From NCBI GenBank assembly GCA_014762625.1, contig JABURQ010000195.1, positions 1 to 57,440 of the forward strand: DNA of 57,440 nucleotides. Direction: 5' to 3'. Shown piece by piece: positions 1 through 7,240 of this stretch. The notes beneath the pieces are model-generated. The model was not told the DNA's origin. It saw only the letters and a list, made by a program, of their open reading frames with translations, and ran no database searches. This DNA comes from Planctomycetaceae bacterium (GTDB lineage Bacteria > Planctomycetota > Planctomycetia > Planctomycetales > Planctomycetaceae). The stretch's first letter is position 1, and the number at the start of each line of letters is the position of its first letter. The translations under genes and the position numbers were made by a program.

Positions 1-30
1 GATGCAATGGTACTCAGCCGAGAAGAAGAA

Positions 31-61
31 GCGAGATGCGCCTAAAAGTCAGGCGTCTCGC
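31..61 (-). terminator. Possible terminator hairpin
   Basis: Arms GCGAGA..CGCCT and AGGCGTCTCGC pair around a short loop, with a two-base bulge. Read on the minus strand, the hairpin lies just after the stop of the small monooxygenase gene and is followed by a T/C-rich tract (TTCTTCTTCTC) rather than a clean U run. It could be a weak terminator for that gene. The rest of bases 1-95 holds no gene I can support. Confidence 0.4.
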
Positions 62-95
62 CAGTGTCTGACACTCAACACTTAAAACTTGAAAC

Positions 96-395
96 TCATA
101 ACTCCCGCCCCTCATAGAGGGGAAACATTACCTCGAACACCTCCGGGCGGACATCGGTCGCTTCATACGCCGCCGGGATCGTCTTCGCCAACTCCGACTC
201 CCGAAACTTGACCAGGGCGTCGCGACTCTCGAAGAAGTAGACGCCGCAGGCGTCACCGGTTGCCGGATCGTGACCGTAGAACTTCTGGACGAGTCCGGGG
301 ACGCGTTGGAATTCAGGTTTGCGCTCGCGCGCCCGGCGTTCGAGTTCTTCGATGGGCAAGTCGGACTGAATCCGCACAACAAGCATCACACTCAT
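96..395 (-). CDS. YdhR/ABM-like small monooxygenase-fold protein
   Basis: A 99-residue cytoplasmic protein with no signal peptide. Its pattern resembles dimeric alpha-beta-barrel proteins of the ABM/YdhR type: a first strand MLVVRIQSDL, a helix of EELERRARE type, then VPGLVQKFYG, CGVYFFESRDA and a C-terminal strand FEVMFPLYEG. Family members are small ferredoxin-like folds, some acting on aromatic substrates, but the substrate here is unknown. The ATG has an AGGA element about 7 bases upstream. The gene is codirectional with the ubiquitin-like operon but about 220 bases beyond its end, across several hairpins, so it is probably not part of it. The fold call is fairly safe; the enzymatic role is not. 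Confidence 0.7.
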   Translation of the reverse strand: MSVMLVVRIQSDLPIEELERRARERKPEFQRVPGLVQKFYGHDPATGDACGVYFFESRDALVKFRESELAKTIPAAYEATDVRPEVFEVMFPLYEGREL

Positions 396-613
396 GAGTC
401 GTTCCTGGGGATGTGGTGGGGTGGATTTCTGAAAAGGGTGGCACTGAAAGTTTTGCTTTCAGTGTGCTTCAGCACAAGAGGAGTTTGAATACTCACTCCA
501 TGAAAGTAGCGACATTGAGTTCGGCCACCACGCCGAACTGTGACCTCTGGCTGACTTCGTCAGCCCCGAAAGAATCTTTCGGGGCCACCTGCGAAGTGAT
601 GGGGGCTGAGTCA
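396..613. repeat. Gene-free spacer with stacked perfect palindromes
   Basis: No convincing gene. Three hairpins stand out. CACTGAAAG/CTTTCAGTG lies at 442-464 with loop TTTTG. GGCTGAC/GTCAGCC lies at 549-565 with loop TTC. GCCCCGAAAGA/TCTTTCGGGGC lies at 563-585, an 11-bp perfect stem with a single-base centre. The last two overlap, so they are mutually exclusive structures. The 3' end of the JAB-E1 gene is at 614, so these may end or protect its transcript, though none has a U tract. Confidence 0.55.
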
Positions 614-2071
614 TCAGGGCATTTTGCAGGGAAGACGTGAGCCATCTCCACGCGCTCGTCGGCTTTTATTATGATTGCCACAAAACAAACAATCCGGATT
701 GTTTGTTGATTCAACCGATTCAATTGATCGCTCTTGCACAAATTGCATTAAATGATTCAATTGGGTTGCATCGTGAAACAGCCCAGTAAACATCATCAAG
801 AAATCATTCGCGGCTTGTGCACTTGCCAGAGCGTTCAACGTGATTACACTTGGAACAGGTACTTTTTCAGGATCGGCATAATTTTGCCGTTCTCGTTCTT
901 CTCCGTCTTCGGCTTCATTTTGCAGTCTGTGCGAGATGATCAAGTTATTGCACTTAAGGCACCCACCACCAGCCAGCGGTAAGATTGGGCGCGAGGCCGT
1001 AAATATGTTTGAAATTTCATCCGTTTCTGTTTCCTTTCCCACCTTTGCACCAACTTGCATTCCTGGAATCAGAAATTGATGAAAGATGGCATTGCACACA
1101 AGTCTGCTTTGCATTGTGTCACTGGCGAGGAAAATAAAATCAGCGTCTGTTAAAAGATCTGCAACATTTTGGTCGCACACATCTCCAACGATAGTGTCAT
1201 AACGAATTTTTGGGTTTCCTTTTCGTGCCACCCTTCTGGCAACCGCCACCTTATAACTCGAAAATAGTTTTCCAATTCTTCGTACAAACTTCCATCGGCT
1301 TGATGTCAACCATTTCATCGCATCTCGATGTGTCGCACCTACGATTCTAGGGAGATTTGTTGCTTCTACCTTGTCGAAATCAATTCCTATGATGTGACCG
1401 ACCCCCAATTTGCTCAACCATTCACTCAAGAGTGAGCCAGCTCCTCCTAATCCCACAATTCCGATTTTCAAATTCGACAAAATCGCCTGTCCGTGTTCGC
1501 CAATCAATCGAATGTTGCGATCATAAATTGGATCAGTATCCAGAGAGGTCTCAGGTGGAGATGGATATACTTCTCGAATTTGTGGTCCGATAATGGTCGT
1601 GTGAGAAATGAGATGCTGACCATTCACGCGCCAGATATTTCCAGCAATCGCATTTTCAGTCATAACAATCGCACCAACTGGTCGCCCTTCATTGATTTCC
1701 AAGAGAGCTGGGTAGCCTCTTTTCTGAGAATCGATGTCCACATCGGAAAATTTTACCGATGTGGATTTTCCAGGGTGACAATGCAATGCGAAGTAGCATA
1801 GCTTCTCTGTTTGTGCTCGATCAGAGAGTCTTGCAACAAACTCCGGAGTGAGTGCTCGATAACCATATTCTCCCGCCACATAATCAATCCCATCGATCGC
1901 GGGAATAAATTCTCTGACGAGTAACCTACATGAATTTCTTGACTCGGCGATACCTGTCAGCAGAACACCACCATGTTCATCCCCGTCACCGGGAAATAGG
2001 TGACTGTGAATTTGCTCAAACAGCTTGTGATCGATTCTAAGTTCGACTGAATTTACTGGTCTTGAATCCAT
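614..2071 (-). CDS. JAB peptidase-E1 (ThiF-like) fusion protein
   Basis: A 485-residue protein with two enzymatic domains. The N-terminal JAB/MPN deubiquitinase-type metalloprotease has Glu32 in DEHGGVLLTG, then His97-x-His99, Ser109 and Asp112, which is the JAMM zinc site with slightly longer than usual spacing. The C-terminal E1/ThiF adenylating domain has the nucleotide loop GLGGAG at 207-212, Asp231/Asp233, the NLPR motif near 239, Asp318 in LASDT, and zinc-type pairs CLKC (371-374) and CLFC (461-464). In related bacterial systems such fusions adenylate a ubiquitin-like protein and trim or remove it. The other cysteines are 48, 92, 98, 299, 326 and 482, so the thioester residue is not obvious. 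The start is chosen at 2071, where AAAGG precedes the ATG; it overlaps the E2-like gene by 19 bases. A longer open frame upstream to 2167 has no support. The partners are the two genes upstream. Confidence 0.85.
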   Translation of the reverse strand: MDSRPVNSVELRIDHKLFEQIHSHLFPGDGDEHGGVLLTGIAESRNSCRLLVREFIPAIDGIDYVAGEYGYRALTPEFVARLSDRAQTEKLCYFALHCHPGKSTSVKFSDVDIDSQKRGYPALLEINEGRPVGAIVMTENAIAGNIWRVNGQHLISHTTIIGPQIREVYPSPPETSLDTDPIYDRNIRLIGEHGQAILSNLKIGIVGLGGAGSLLSEWLSKLGVGHIIGIDFDKVEATNLPRIVGATHRDAMKWLTSSRWKFVRRIGKLFSSYKVAVARRVARKGNPKIRYDTIVGDVCDQNVADLLTDADFIFLASDTMQSRLVCNAIFHQFLIPGMQVGAKVGKETETDEISNIFTASRPILPLAGGGCLKCNNLIISHRLQNEAEDGEERERQNYADPEKVPVPSVITLNALASAQAANDFLMMFTGLFHDATQLNHLMQFVQERSIESVESTNNPDCLFCGNHNKSRRARGDGSRLPCKMP

Positions 2072-2436
2072 TGGATTACCTTTATCAGCTTGGTGGTTGG
2101 TGTATCCACGAGTGGGTTGATATGGTGGGAACGTCGTGAAATTTGAAGTGAATGCCTTTCCTGCCATTTACGAGGCCCTGAAAATCCTTTACCGAACTTC
2201 GTACCATCAGATCGTTTGACATTGCCATCGATAAAATGAGGGTAAACATCCGCTTCAGGACACTGAAAGGTGATTCGGAATCCGATCCATGTGACCGGAG
2301 GTTGGTATTTTTCACCGAGATCTATGTTGTGAATAATTACGAACGCACCGCCATCACTGTCAGGTGTGACGCTGAGATTGTCATCGCCAAAAGTTTTTTT
2401 CAATTCTTGAATTGCTTCTTCGACTTCAGGCGTCAT
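2053..2436 (-). CDS. E2/UBC-like conjugating protein
   Basis: A 127-residue protein lying between a ubiquitin-like gene and a JAB-E1 gene, where a prokaryotic E2-like protein is expected. It has an N-terminal helix, a beta meander ending WIGFRITFQCPE, then VYPHFIDG, which sits where E2 proteins have the YPxxPP turn. A His-rich segment follows (RHSLQISRRSHHINP, about 94-108) and then a C-terminal helix. The only cysteine is Cys59, before the YPHF turn. None lies in the usual active-site region after it, so this may be a catalytically divergent E2 using another residue, or an adaptor. The ATG at 2436 has a strong AAGGAG six bases upstream; a 22-residue upstream extension is possible but not needed. 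Assignment rests mainly on context plus the YPHF turn. Confidence 0.7.
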   Translation of the reverse strand: MTPEVEEAIQELKKTFGDDNLSVTPDSDGGAFVIIHNIDLGEKYQPPVTWIGFRITFQCPEADVYPHFIDGNVKRSDGTKFGKGFSGPRKWQERHSLQISRRSHHINPLVDTPTTKLIKVIQWIQDQ

Positions 2437-2494
2437 GGGTATCTCCTTGGTGAATTCGCAGCGAGGGATATGGAAATTTGCTGCGAAAAGAGAG

Positions 2495-2534
2495 CCCAAC
2501 ACTCGTTCTGGGTTATGGCGGAACGAGTGCTGGG
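2495..2534 (-). promoter_or_regulatory. Intercistronic hairpin between Ubl and E2-like genes
   Basis: A nine-base perfect stem CACTCGTTC/GAACGAGTG (2500-2508 and 2521-2529) encloses a 12-base loop. It extends by four more pairs (CCCA/TGGG) after one mismatch. It lies in the 127-base gap between the ubiquitin-like stop and the E2-like start. There is no U tract, so it is more likely a stability or processing element, setting different levels of Ubl and E2/E1, than a terminator. Confidence 0.55.
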
Positions 2535-2563
2535 TTATGGATGAAAATTAGTTCTCATCCCGG

Positions 2564-2812
2564 TCAGGAGTTGTCGTCGGCATGAACCGCTCGGAATTCC
2601 TGCTTCGGGTGTAAGTGAACTTCTTCATCATCTGGTACGGGACGCAATTTCCCGGATGGCTTCTTCTCAAACAGGGCAAAGTTCGCCTGAATAGAGACAC
2701 CTTGGGAGATGGCGGTTTGCTTGATTTGCAAACCAGTCACTGTGCGATCATCAAAGACGACTTCTTTGTTGTTCACAATGACTGTAACTTTAGGTGGAGC
2801 TTGCGCTTCCAT
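2564..2812 (-). CDS. Ubiquitin-like protein (multiubiquitin-domain type)
   Basis: An 82-residue protein that matches the bacterial multiubiquitin-domain family: beta hairpin KVTVIVNNKEVVF, helix TGLQIKQTAISQGVSI, then strands ANFALFEK and EVHLHPKQEFRAV. It ends HADDNS, the kind of C-terminus I recall for this family, and has no di-glycine. It is a single domain, not a tandem array. In these systems it would be the protein that is adenylated by E1 and attached to targets. The start is supported by AGGAG before the ATG. It is the first gene of the leftward operon with the E2-like and JAB-E1 genes, divergent from the XRE/ImmA pair. How the non-GG tail is activated is the main puzzle. Confidence 0.85.
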   Translation of the reverse strand: MEAQAPPKVTVIVNNKEVVFDDRTVTGLQIKQTAISQGVSIQANFALFEKKPSGKLRPVPDDEEVHLHPKQEFRAVHADDNS

Positions 2813-3205
2813 AACAATTCTCCTGCGATCTTGTGATGGTGCCGCACGACCATCGCCAGAAATTGAGATTGAAAATACGCAGGAGAAGAGCTAGCATCGC
2901 TAGCCTCTGGCGAGTCTTCTCGCTGGTAGACCAAATGCCGTGATGCAGCTCGTCGCCAAACTGACCTGCATCGCGGTTTTTTTGTTGTTCCAATTTTTGC
3001 ACTGAGGAAACTGGTCATATGTTTAATATTGGATTTGGTTCGCCAAAATGCTCCCGAAACTGGGATTTATTAGTGTTAATCTGGGGTGCTTGAAACAAAG
3101 GTAGTGATTCAGGCCCCCTCTGTCAACGTTAGATTTTCTTGTTTCTGACAGAAACATTGGGGAAACATATTTGCCATAAGTTGTTCTGTGAGTTAGGATA
3201 CCATC
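2813..3205. promoter_or_regulatory. Divergent control region of the Ubl and XRE/ImmA operons
   Basis: This 393-base gap between divergent operons must hold both promoters. I could not assign -35/-10 boxes with confidence. It contains the 17-bp palindrome at 3140-3156, extra GAAACA half-sites at 3092-3097 and 3162-3167, and an imperfect hairpin around GCTAGCATCGCTAGC (2887-2907) in the likely leader of the Ubl transcript. No gene is seen in it. Confidence 0.6.
3140..3156. promoter_or_regulatory. 17-bp palindrome, candidate XRE operator
   Basis: TGTTTCTG and CAGAAACA form a perfect eight-base inverted repeat around a single A, 50 bases before the XRE start codon. The half-site GAAACA recurs on the same strand at 3092-3097 and 3162-3167. 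This is the usual layout for an autoregulating HTH repressor. That it is bound by the adjacent XRE protein is inference from position and symmetry. Confidence 0.6.
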
Positions 3206-3547
3206 ATGGCGATAAAAAAATCCGAAGAGCAAGATCCTCTTTACCGCGAAATTGGCAATCGAATTCGTGAGGCTCGCGCTGGTAAATTGACGCAAGACGA
3301 GCTTGCCGAAAAGATTTCGATGGATCGTTCCTCCATTTCAAACATCGAACTTGGTCGTCAAAAACTTTTTGCGCATACTCTGTTCCAGATCGCTTTGGTA
3401 CTTGGAGTTTCACCAGCTCACTTACTTCCCGAAGAATCGCCCTCGCATATGGCAAATGATGCCATTCCTGATGATGTCCCAGAAGTTGCGCATAAGTGGA
3501 TTCAACAGGTTCGAGAGCAAGCCAATCAACTTCACAATATCTCTTAG
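3206..3547 (+). CDS. XRE-family HTH transcriptional regulator
   Basis: A 113-residue protein with an N-terminal Cro/C1-type HTH at about residues 14-70: IGNRIREARAG, then LTQDELAEKISMDRSSISN, then IELGRQKL, ending in VLGVSPAHLL. The C-terminal tail is short and has no second enzymatic domain. It is followed with no gap by an ImmA/IrrE-type protease. In known pairs (ImmR/ImmA, DdrO/IrrE) such a protease cleaves the repressor. It probably binds the palindrome upstream and controls both itself and the divergent ubiquitin-like operon. The start ATG has a modest AGGAT element in front. The family is certain; the target is inferred. Confidence 0.9.
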   Translation: MAIKKSEEQDPLYREIGNRIREARAGKLTQDELAEKISMDRSSISNIELGRQKLFAHTLFQIALVLGVSPAHLLPEESPSHMANDAIPDDVPEVAHKWIQQVREQANQLHNIS

Positions 3548-4078
3548 ATGATGGGTCGCGCTATGCGTATTCGACGAAAGCACATTCGGAATGTGGTTGC
3601 TGCGCTTCTCGAAAAGCATAATATAGAGCAGGCACCAATTGATGTTCGAAGAATTGCTGCTAATGAAGGTTTTCAAGTAATACCAGTTTCAGCAGACGAT
3701 TCGATGTCAGGATTTCTGGACCAAAAAGATGGCGCTAAAACGATTGGATTGAATGATCGTAATAGTCCTAACAGGCAACGTTTCACGATCGCACATGAGT
3801 TAGGACATGCTTTTTTACACGCCTCAAAACCATTGTATTTTGATGAAGCTTTGAAGTTTCGAAACAAGATCTCGGAAGAAGGCACTCAACTGGAAGAAAT
3901 CGAAGCGAATCTATTCGCTGCCGAATTACTAATGCCCCAAAATTTTCTTGAGTCAGATTTTGAAGAGATAGTTTGGTTTGACATCGATGATTCGAAAGAT
4001 ATTCAAGAACTTGCTGACAAATATCAGGTCAGCCAACAGGCTATGACCATCCGACTCGGATATCTTGAATTGCTTTAA
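3548..4078 (+). CDS. ImmA/IrrE-family metallopeptidase
   Basis: A 176-residue zinc peptidase with the motif HELGH at 83-87 (longer form IAHELGHAFLH) and the downstream EEIEANLFAAELLMP segment that supplies the third metal ligand, Glu117 or Glu119. A C-terminal wing, QELADKYQVSQQAMTIRLGYL, resembles the small helical end seen in these proteins. The first ATG directly abuts the XRE stop codon, implying translational coupling; ATG codons at 3551 and 3563 are alternative starts. Relatives cleave their cognate XRE repressor after a stress or mobile-element signal. Here this would release repression of the ubiquitin-like operon. Base composition is AT-rich like the rest of the locus. Confidence 0.9.
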   Translation: MMGRAMRIRRKHIRNVVAALLEKHNIEQAPIDVRRIAANEGFQVIPVSADDSMSGFLDQKDGAKTIGLNDRNSPNRQRFTIAHELGHAFLHASKPLYFDEALKFRNKISEEGTQLEEIEANLFAAELLMPQNFLESDFEEIVWFDIDDSKDIQELADKYQVSQQAMTIRLGYLELL

Positions 4079-4552
4079 TCGAGCCGCTTACCACCGACGT
4101 CTTACATCTGCATTCTTCTTGACTGCGGGTACAATGCTGAGTCGGGCTCTGTGGCTTCCCGCACAGCGGAGGCGACAGTTCCACTCACTCCCGTGCGAGC
4201 CCCTCGTCAGCCTTCGCTGACGCGTGTCGGCATGTTCGACTTACGACGATTTTCGGTGCCGACTCTCCGAGTCGGCCTACAATGCAAATCGAATCTTCTC
4301 CTACTCACAGTCATTCGGGGGCTTCTGCTGACGCAGAGCGCAACCGCCACTCGTCGCCGATGAAACCGGCCTTCCCACAACAGAACGTCCCGTCTGTCTC
4401 GACAAAATGTGACAGAGGTAACAAAACCTGTTAGGGTGGATACGTGTCAAAACATGACATCGTACGCGGCGAACGTATTCGCCATCGCCAACATGCCGCT
4501 AAGGAGACCGCCGGAAACGTCCTGAAACCAAATTCAATCGCCAGGAGCCATC
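4079..4552. repeat. Gene-free spacer with perfect mini-palindromes
   Basis: No supportable gene. Palindromes with tiny loops include CGTCAGC/GCTGACG at 4205-4222 and GCCGACTC/GAGTCGGC at 4258-4276, plus CTGTG/CACAG near 4150-4170. They mark the right edge of the AT-rich ubiquitin-like locus, and similar elements lie at its left edge. No promoter was assigned for the gene at 4553. Confidence 0.5.
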
Positions 4553-4999
4553 ATGAAGCGTCTATCCATCATCGCGCTCACCGTCGTCAGCCTATTCGTC
4601 CCTTCCACTGCCGGGTATTGCGGCCCGCCTGCGAGTGAGGCCACGGAGACCGCCGCCTCCTTTCTCCAGCCCGGCGAATGGTGGAACCTCTACTGTGACG
4701 AGGCCAACGATCCGCTGAAGCGTGCGGTGCGTGCCGTCAAGATCGTCCAAGTGAGCGAGCGGCATGCTTCCTGGGTGCAGATCACCTTTCCCGCCGACCG
4801 GGACGAGCACTTCTCGATCTTCGGTCCGGCAGCGAAGGCCCACAAGGATCGGGACGTCGATCTGGAGACCACTTTAGCCCAATGGGAGCAGGGGATCGAC
4901 GAATGGAAAACAATGTGGATCAATCTCGATTATGTGGTCCGCGCCACCAGGGTCGAGCAGCAGTCGGAAAAGAAACCTCAAGAGGCGTCCCTGCGATGA
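4553..4999 (+). CDS. Small secreted protein of unknown function
   Basis: A 148-residue protein with a clear Sec signal peptide (MKRLSIIALTVVSLFVPSTAG) and a probable cleavage site near residue 21-24. The mature part has a compact pattern with GEWWNLYCDEA, a basic stretch RAVRAVKIVQV and HASWVQITFPAD, then a helix with several Trp residues, suggesting one small beta-rich domain. I do not recognise the family. AGGAG lies just before the ATG. It stands alone, convergent with the next gene, and the terminator at 5089-5121 lies between them. Confidence 0.75.
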   Translation: MKRLSIIALTVVSLFVPSTAGYCGPPASEATETAASFLQPGEWWNLYCDEANDPLKRAVRAVKIVQVSERHASWVQITFPADRDEHFSIFGPAAKAHKDRDVDLETTLAQWEQGIDEWKTMWINLDYVVRATRVEQQSEKKPQEASLR

Positions 5000-5088
5000 G
5001 GAGAGTTGTCAAACTCGCTCCCCTCTCGACGTTCGGGGGTTTCCGCGATCGCGACCCCTCGAATTTACCGCCCCAGTCCCCGGCCAAT

Positions 5089-5121
5089 CAAAAAGACACG
5101 GCCTCCGAAAAAGCCGTGTCT
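5089..5121 (-). terminator. Rho-independent terminator of the DUF1598-like gene
   Basis: On the minus strand, AGACACGGC pairs with GCCGTGTCT around a 10-base loop, followed by TTTTTG. It lies about 42 bases after the stop of the 589-residue gene read leftward. This is a classic intrinsic terminator. Confidence 0.85.
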
Positions 5122-5162
5122 GGAACAATCACGATGTCGATCTGGGGTGATCGAAGAGAAAA

Positions 5163-6932
5163 CTACTTGGCGTCCCACCACCAGCGACCGGCGGGCAACT
5201 CAGGAGCCGCGGCGGTTTGCTCGATCGATTCGAGCGCCTTGTTTTCGGCCTGAATTTCAGGGTTGGTGGCGACGCGGAGGAAGTCCCCTTTCACACCACC
5301 GGCGACCTGAACCACGATGTTGCGGTTGTTGTAAACGCGATGGTTGACCGCCGACATCACCGTTTTCGGAGCGTCGTAGATGCGGGTGTGATAGTTTCCA
5401 CCCGGAGCGAAGACGCCGCCGTCCCAGTCGGCACGTCGATCGAGGCCTTCACTGCGAATCAGAGCGGCGACCAGTGAGAGGTCGAAGATGTTCTGCATAT
5501 CGGCGAAGACGGGATCGGCTTGCGCGAGTTCGTTGTAGTTCTCGGTGAACAGCGACGCGAACAGGGAGTTGGTTTTTTCCGCTTTGCGAGTCGGAACGCG
5601 AGTTCCTTGAGCGGTGACGAATTCGTTTTCCGACAGACATTGAACCGACGAGCCTTTGATCTCGAAGGCTTCCCGATCCGGGCTGTGAGAGATGGCATCG
5701 TACTTCATGGTCATCCACCAACGCAGAGCGTCGATGGAGGTTTTGTTCTGTTCGCGGGTTTGAGCGAGCAGGTCGAAGAAGCTCGGAATCGAATCGACCG
5801 GGTCGAGTTTGCCGATCCCGATCAGCTTCATCCGATAGTCGGCTTCGACGATTACGCGAGCCACGCGGCTATCGACCGGGATGCCGTTCACTTCGACATC
5901 CTGGAGTCCGAGTCGGTTTTGCAATTCCTCGGTCCAGCCTTTGACTTGTCCGGGAGCGAGAGGTCCGCGAGCGTTCGAGGCGGCGACAAATTCAGAAACC
6001 GCTTTCAAGCCTTCCTGACGCGGCACGATCAAACAGTTGAAGGTTCCCGCTCCGTCGTTCGAGAAGGTGCGGAAGACGGTGACGAAGTCATCGAGTTGCA
6101 GCATCGGACGACCGCTCGTCTGGGCAACCGGTTGGCCTTCGGCATTGTATTTCCAGGGTTCGGCGGGACCGCCGATCACGATTTCGTTTTCTTCCGGGTA
6201 GACGAAGACGTACTGAATTTTCGTCAGACCGGCGAGATGTTTCATGGAGGTGACCGCCGGACGACCTTGAGCCGCCAGACGCGCGACTTCTTGTTCCAGT
6301 CGCGTGAGCGAGACGAGTCGCAGTTGGCTCGGTTGAGCCAGATCGCCGTTGAAAGAAGCTTCTCGAGCTTTGAGTCCCAGCGCTTTCAGACGACCGGCTC
6401 GATCGACTTCGCTCAGATTTCGCATCAATCCGTTCGGATCGACAGAAACCCCGGTGAAGTCCCCCTGCATCGTCCCGACGTTTTCGTCCACACCAGAACC
6501 GTCGTCCCAGGGAGAATCGGGGTCGCGAACCGCCAATTGAATCAGGCCGATCAGTCGCGAAAAGTCAGGAATCAACGCCCCCCCGGCGAGTTCGTTTTGT
6601 TGCGAACGTTCGCGGTGAGCTTCGTTGCGGGAGTTGCGTTCCGGCATCTGGCGGATGGCGTAGTAGGCACTGTCGAAGTCGCCGGCCTGCATTTGAGCGT
6701 TGGCGACCTGCTTGAGGAGTTCGCTACGCCGTTGCTGATCCTCGACGTTTTTCAGACTTTCGAGTGCGGGAGCGAATTCGCCGGCTGCCAAATGGGCTTC
6801 CACTTGAGATTCGACGGAATCGGTCACCTCGGCAGAGACCAACGAATTTCCGATCATCGATCCGCCGAGAACGGCAGCGGTAGTGACCAGGCGAGTGAGA
6901 CGACCGAATTGTGCGAATTGGCGGAATGCCAT
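5163..6932 (-). CDS. Exported DUF1598-like planctomycete protein
   Basis: A 589-residue protein starting MAFRQFAQ with AAGGAG seven bases before the ATG; an upstream ATG at 6965 lacks this. A hydrophobic stretch (VTTAAVLGGSMIGNSLVSA, about 16-35) looks like a signal peptide ending at VSA. A TPR-like helical repeat follows (AHLAAGEFAPALESLKNV, and AQMQAGDFDSAYYAIRQM). The long middle and end contain KIQYVFVYPEENEIVIGGP, ADYRMKLIGIGK and DGGVFAPGGNYH, patterns I associate with DUF1598, a family largely confined to planctomycetes with no known function. It is monocistronic, with its own terminator. It is probably periplasmic or cell-surface; no catalytic motif is visible. Confidence 0.7.
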   Translation of the reverse strand: MAFRQFAQFGRLTRLVTTAAVLGGSMIGNSLVSAEVTDSVESQVEAHLAAGEFAPALESLKNVEDQQRRSELLKQVANAQMQAGDFDSAYYAIRQMPERNSRNEAHRERSQQNELAGGALIPDFSRLIGLIQLAVRDPDSPWDDGSGVDENVGTMQGDFTGVSVDPNGLMRNLSEVDRAGRLKALGLKAREASFNGDLAQPSQLRLVSLTRLEQEVARLAAQGRPAVTSMKHLAGLTKIQYVFVYPEENEIVIGGPAEPWKYNAEGQPVAQTSGRPMLQLDDFVTVFRTFSNDGAGTFNCLIVPRQEGLKAVSEFVAASNARGPLAPGQVKGWTEELQNRLGLQDVEVNGIPVDSRVARVIVEADYRMKLIGIGKLDPVDSIPSFFDLLAQTREQNKTSIDALRWWMTMKYDAISHSPDREAFEIKGSSVQCLSENEFVTAQGTRVPTRKAEKTNSLFASLFTENYNELAQADPVFADMQNIFDLSLVAALIRSEGLDRRADWDGGVFAPGGNYHTRIYDAPKTVMSAVNHRVYNNRNIVVQVAGGVKGDFLRVATNPEIQAENKALESIEQTAAAPELPAGRWWWDAK

Positions 6933-7240
6933 AATGCAACTCCTTGTGGGCGCGATTTGCCCCATGTTTTTCTGAAAGGGAGTACAACGTATTCCTTAGA
7001 ATCGTCTTCTGGACAGCATCCGTCAAGAAGTTTTCACGAAATCTCTCCAGTTGCCCCCAACCCCCCTGTCTGACTCGAAAGAATGTGCATAGGCGGTACA
7101 ATGAGTCCGATTGTGATGCCTCCCGTGAAAAAATGAGAAATTTGCGTATCTTCTGACTTGTAAGAGGTTTAGGAAGAATATCCAGCTTTTGAGTCCCCTG
7201 CTCACCCAATTTGCCACCGAAAACGCGGAAAACCGTTCTG

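Noticed and set aside
4151-4638. Two short open frames before the secreted protein
   Set aside because: Arg-rich translations over palindromes, and the second overlaps the well-supported gene at 4553.
5520-7073. A 517-codon open frame on the plus strand
   Set aside because: It lies opposite the DUF1598-like gene, has a biased Arg/Asp/Glu/Phe-rich translation, and no ribosome site or domain pattern. The minus-strand gene has a signal peptide, ribosome site and terminator.
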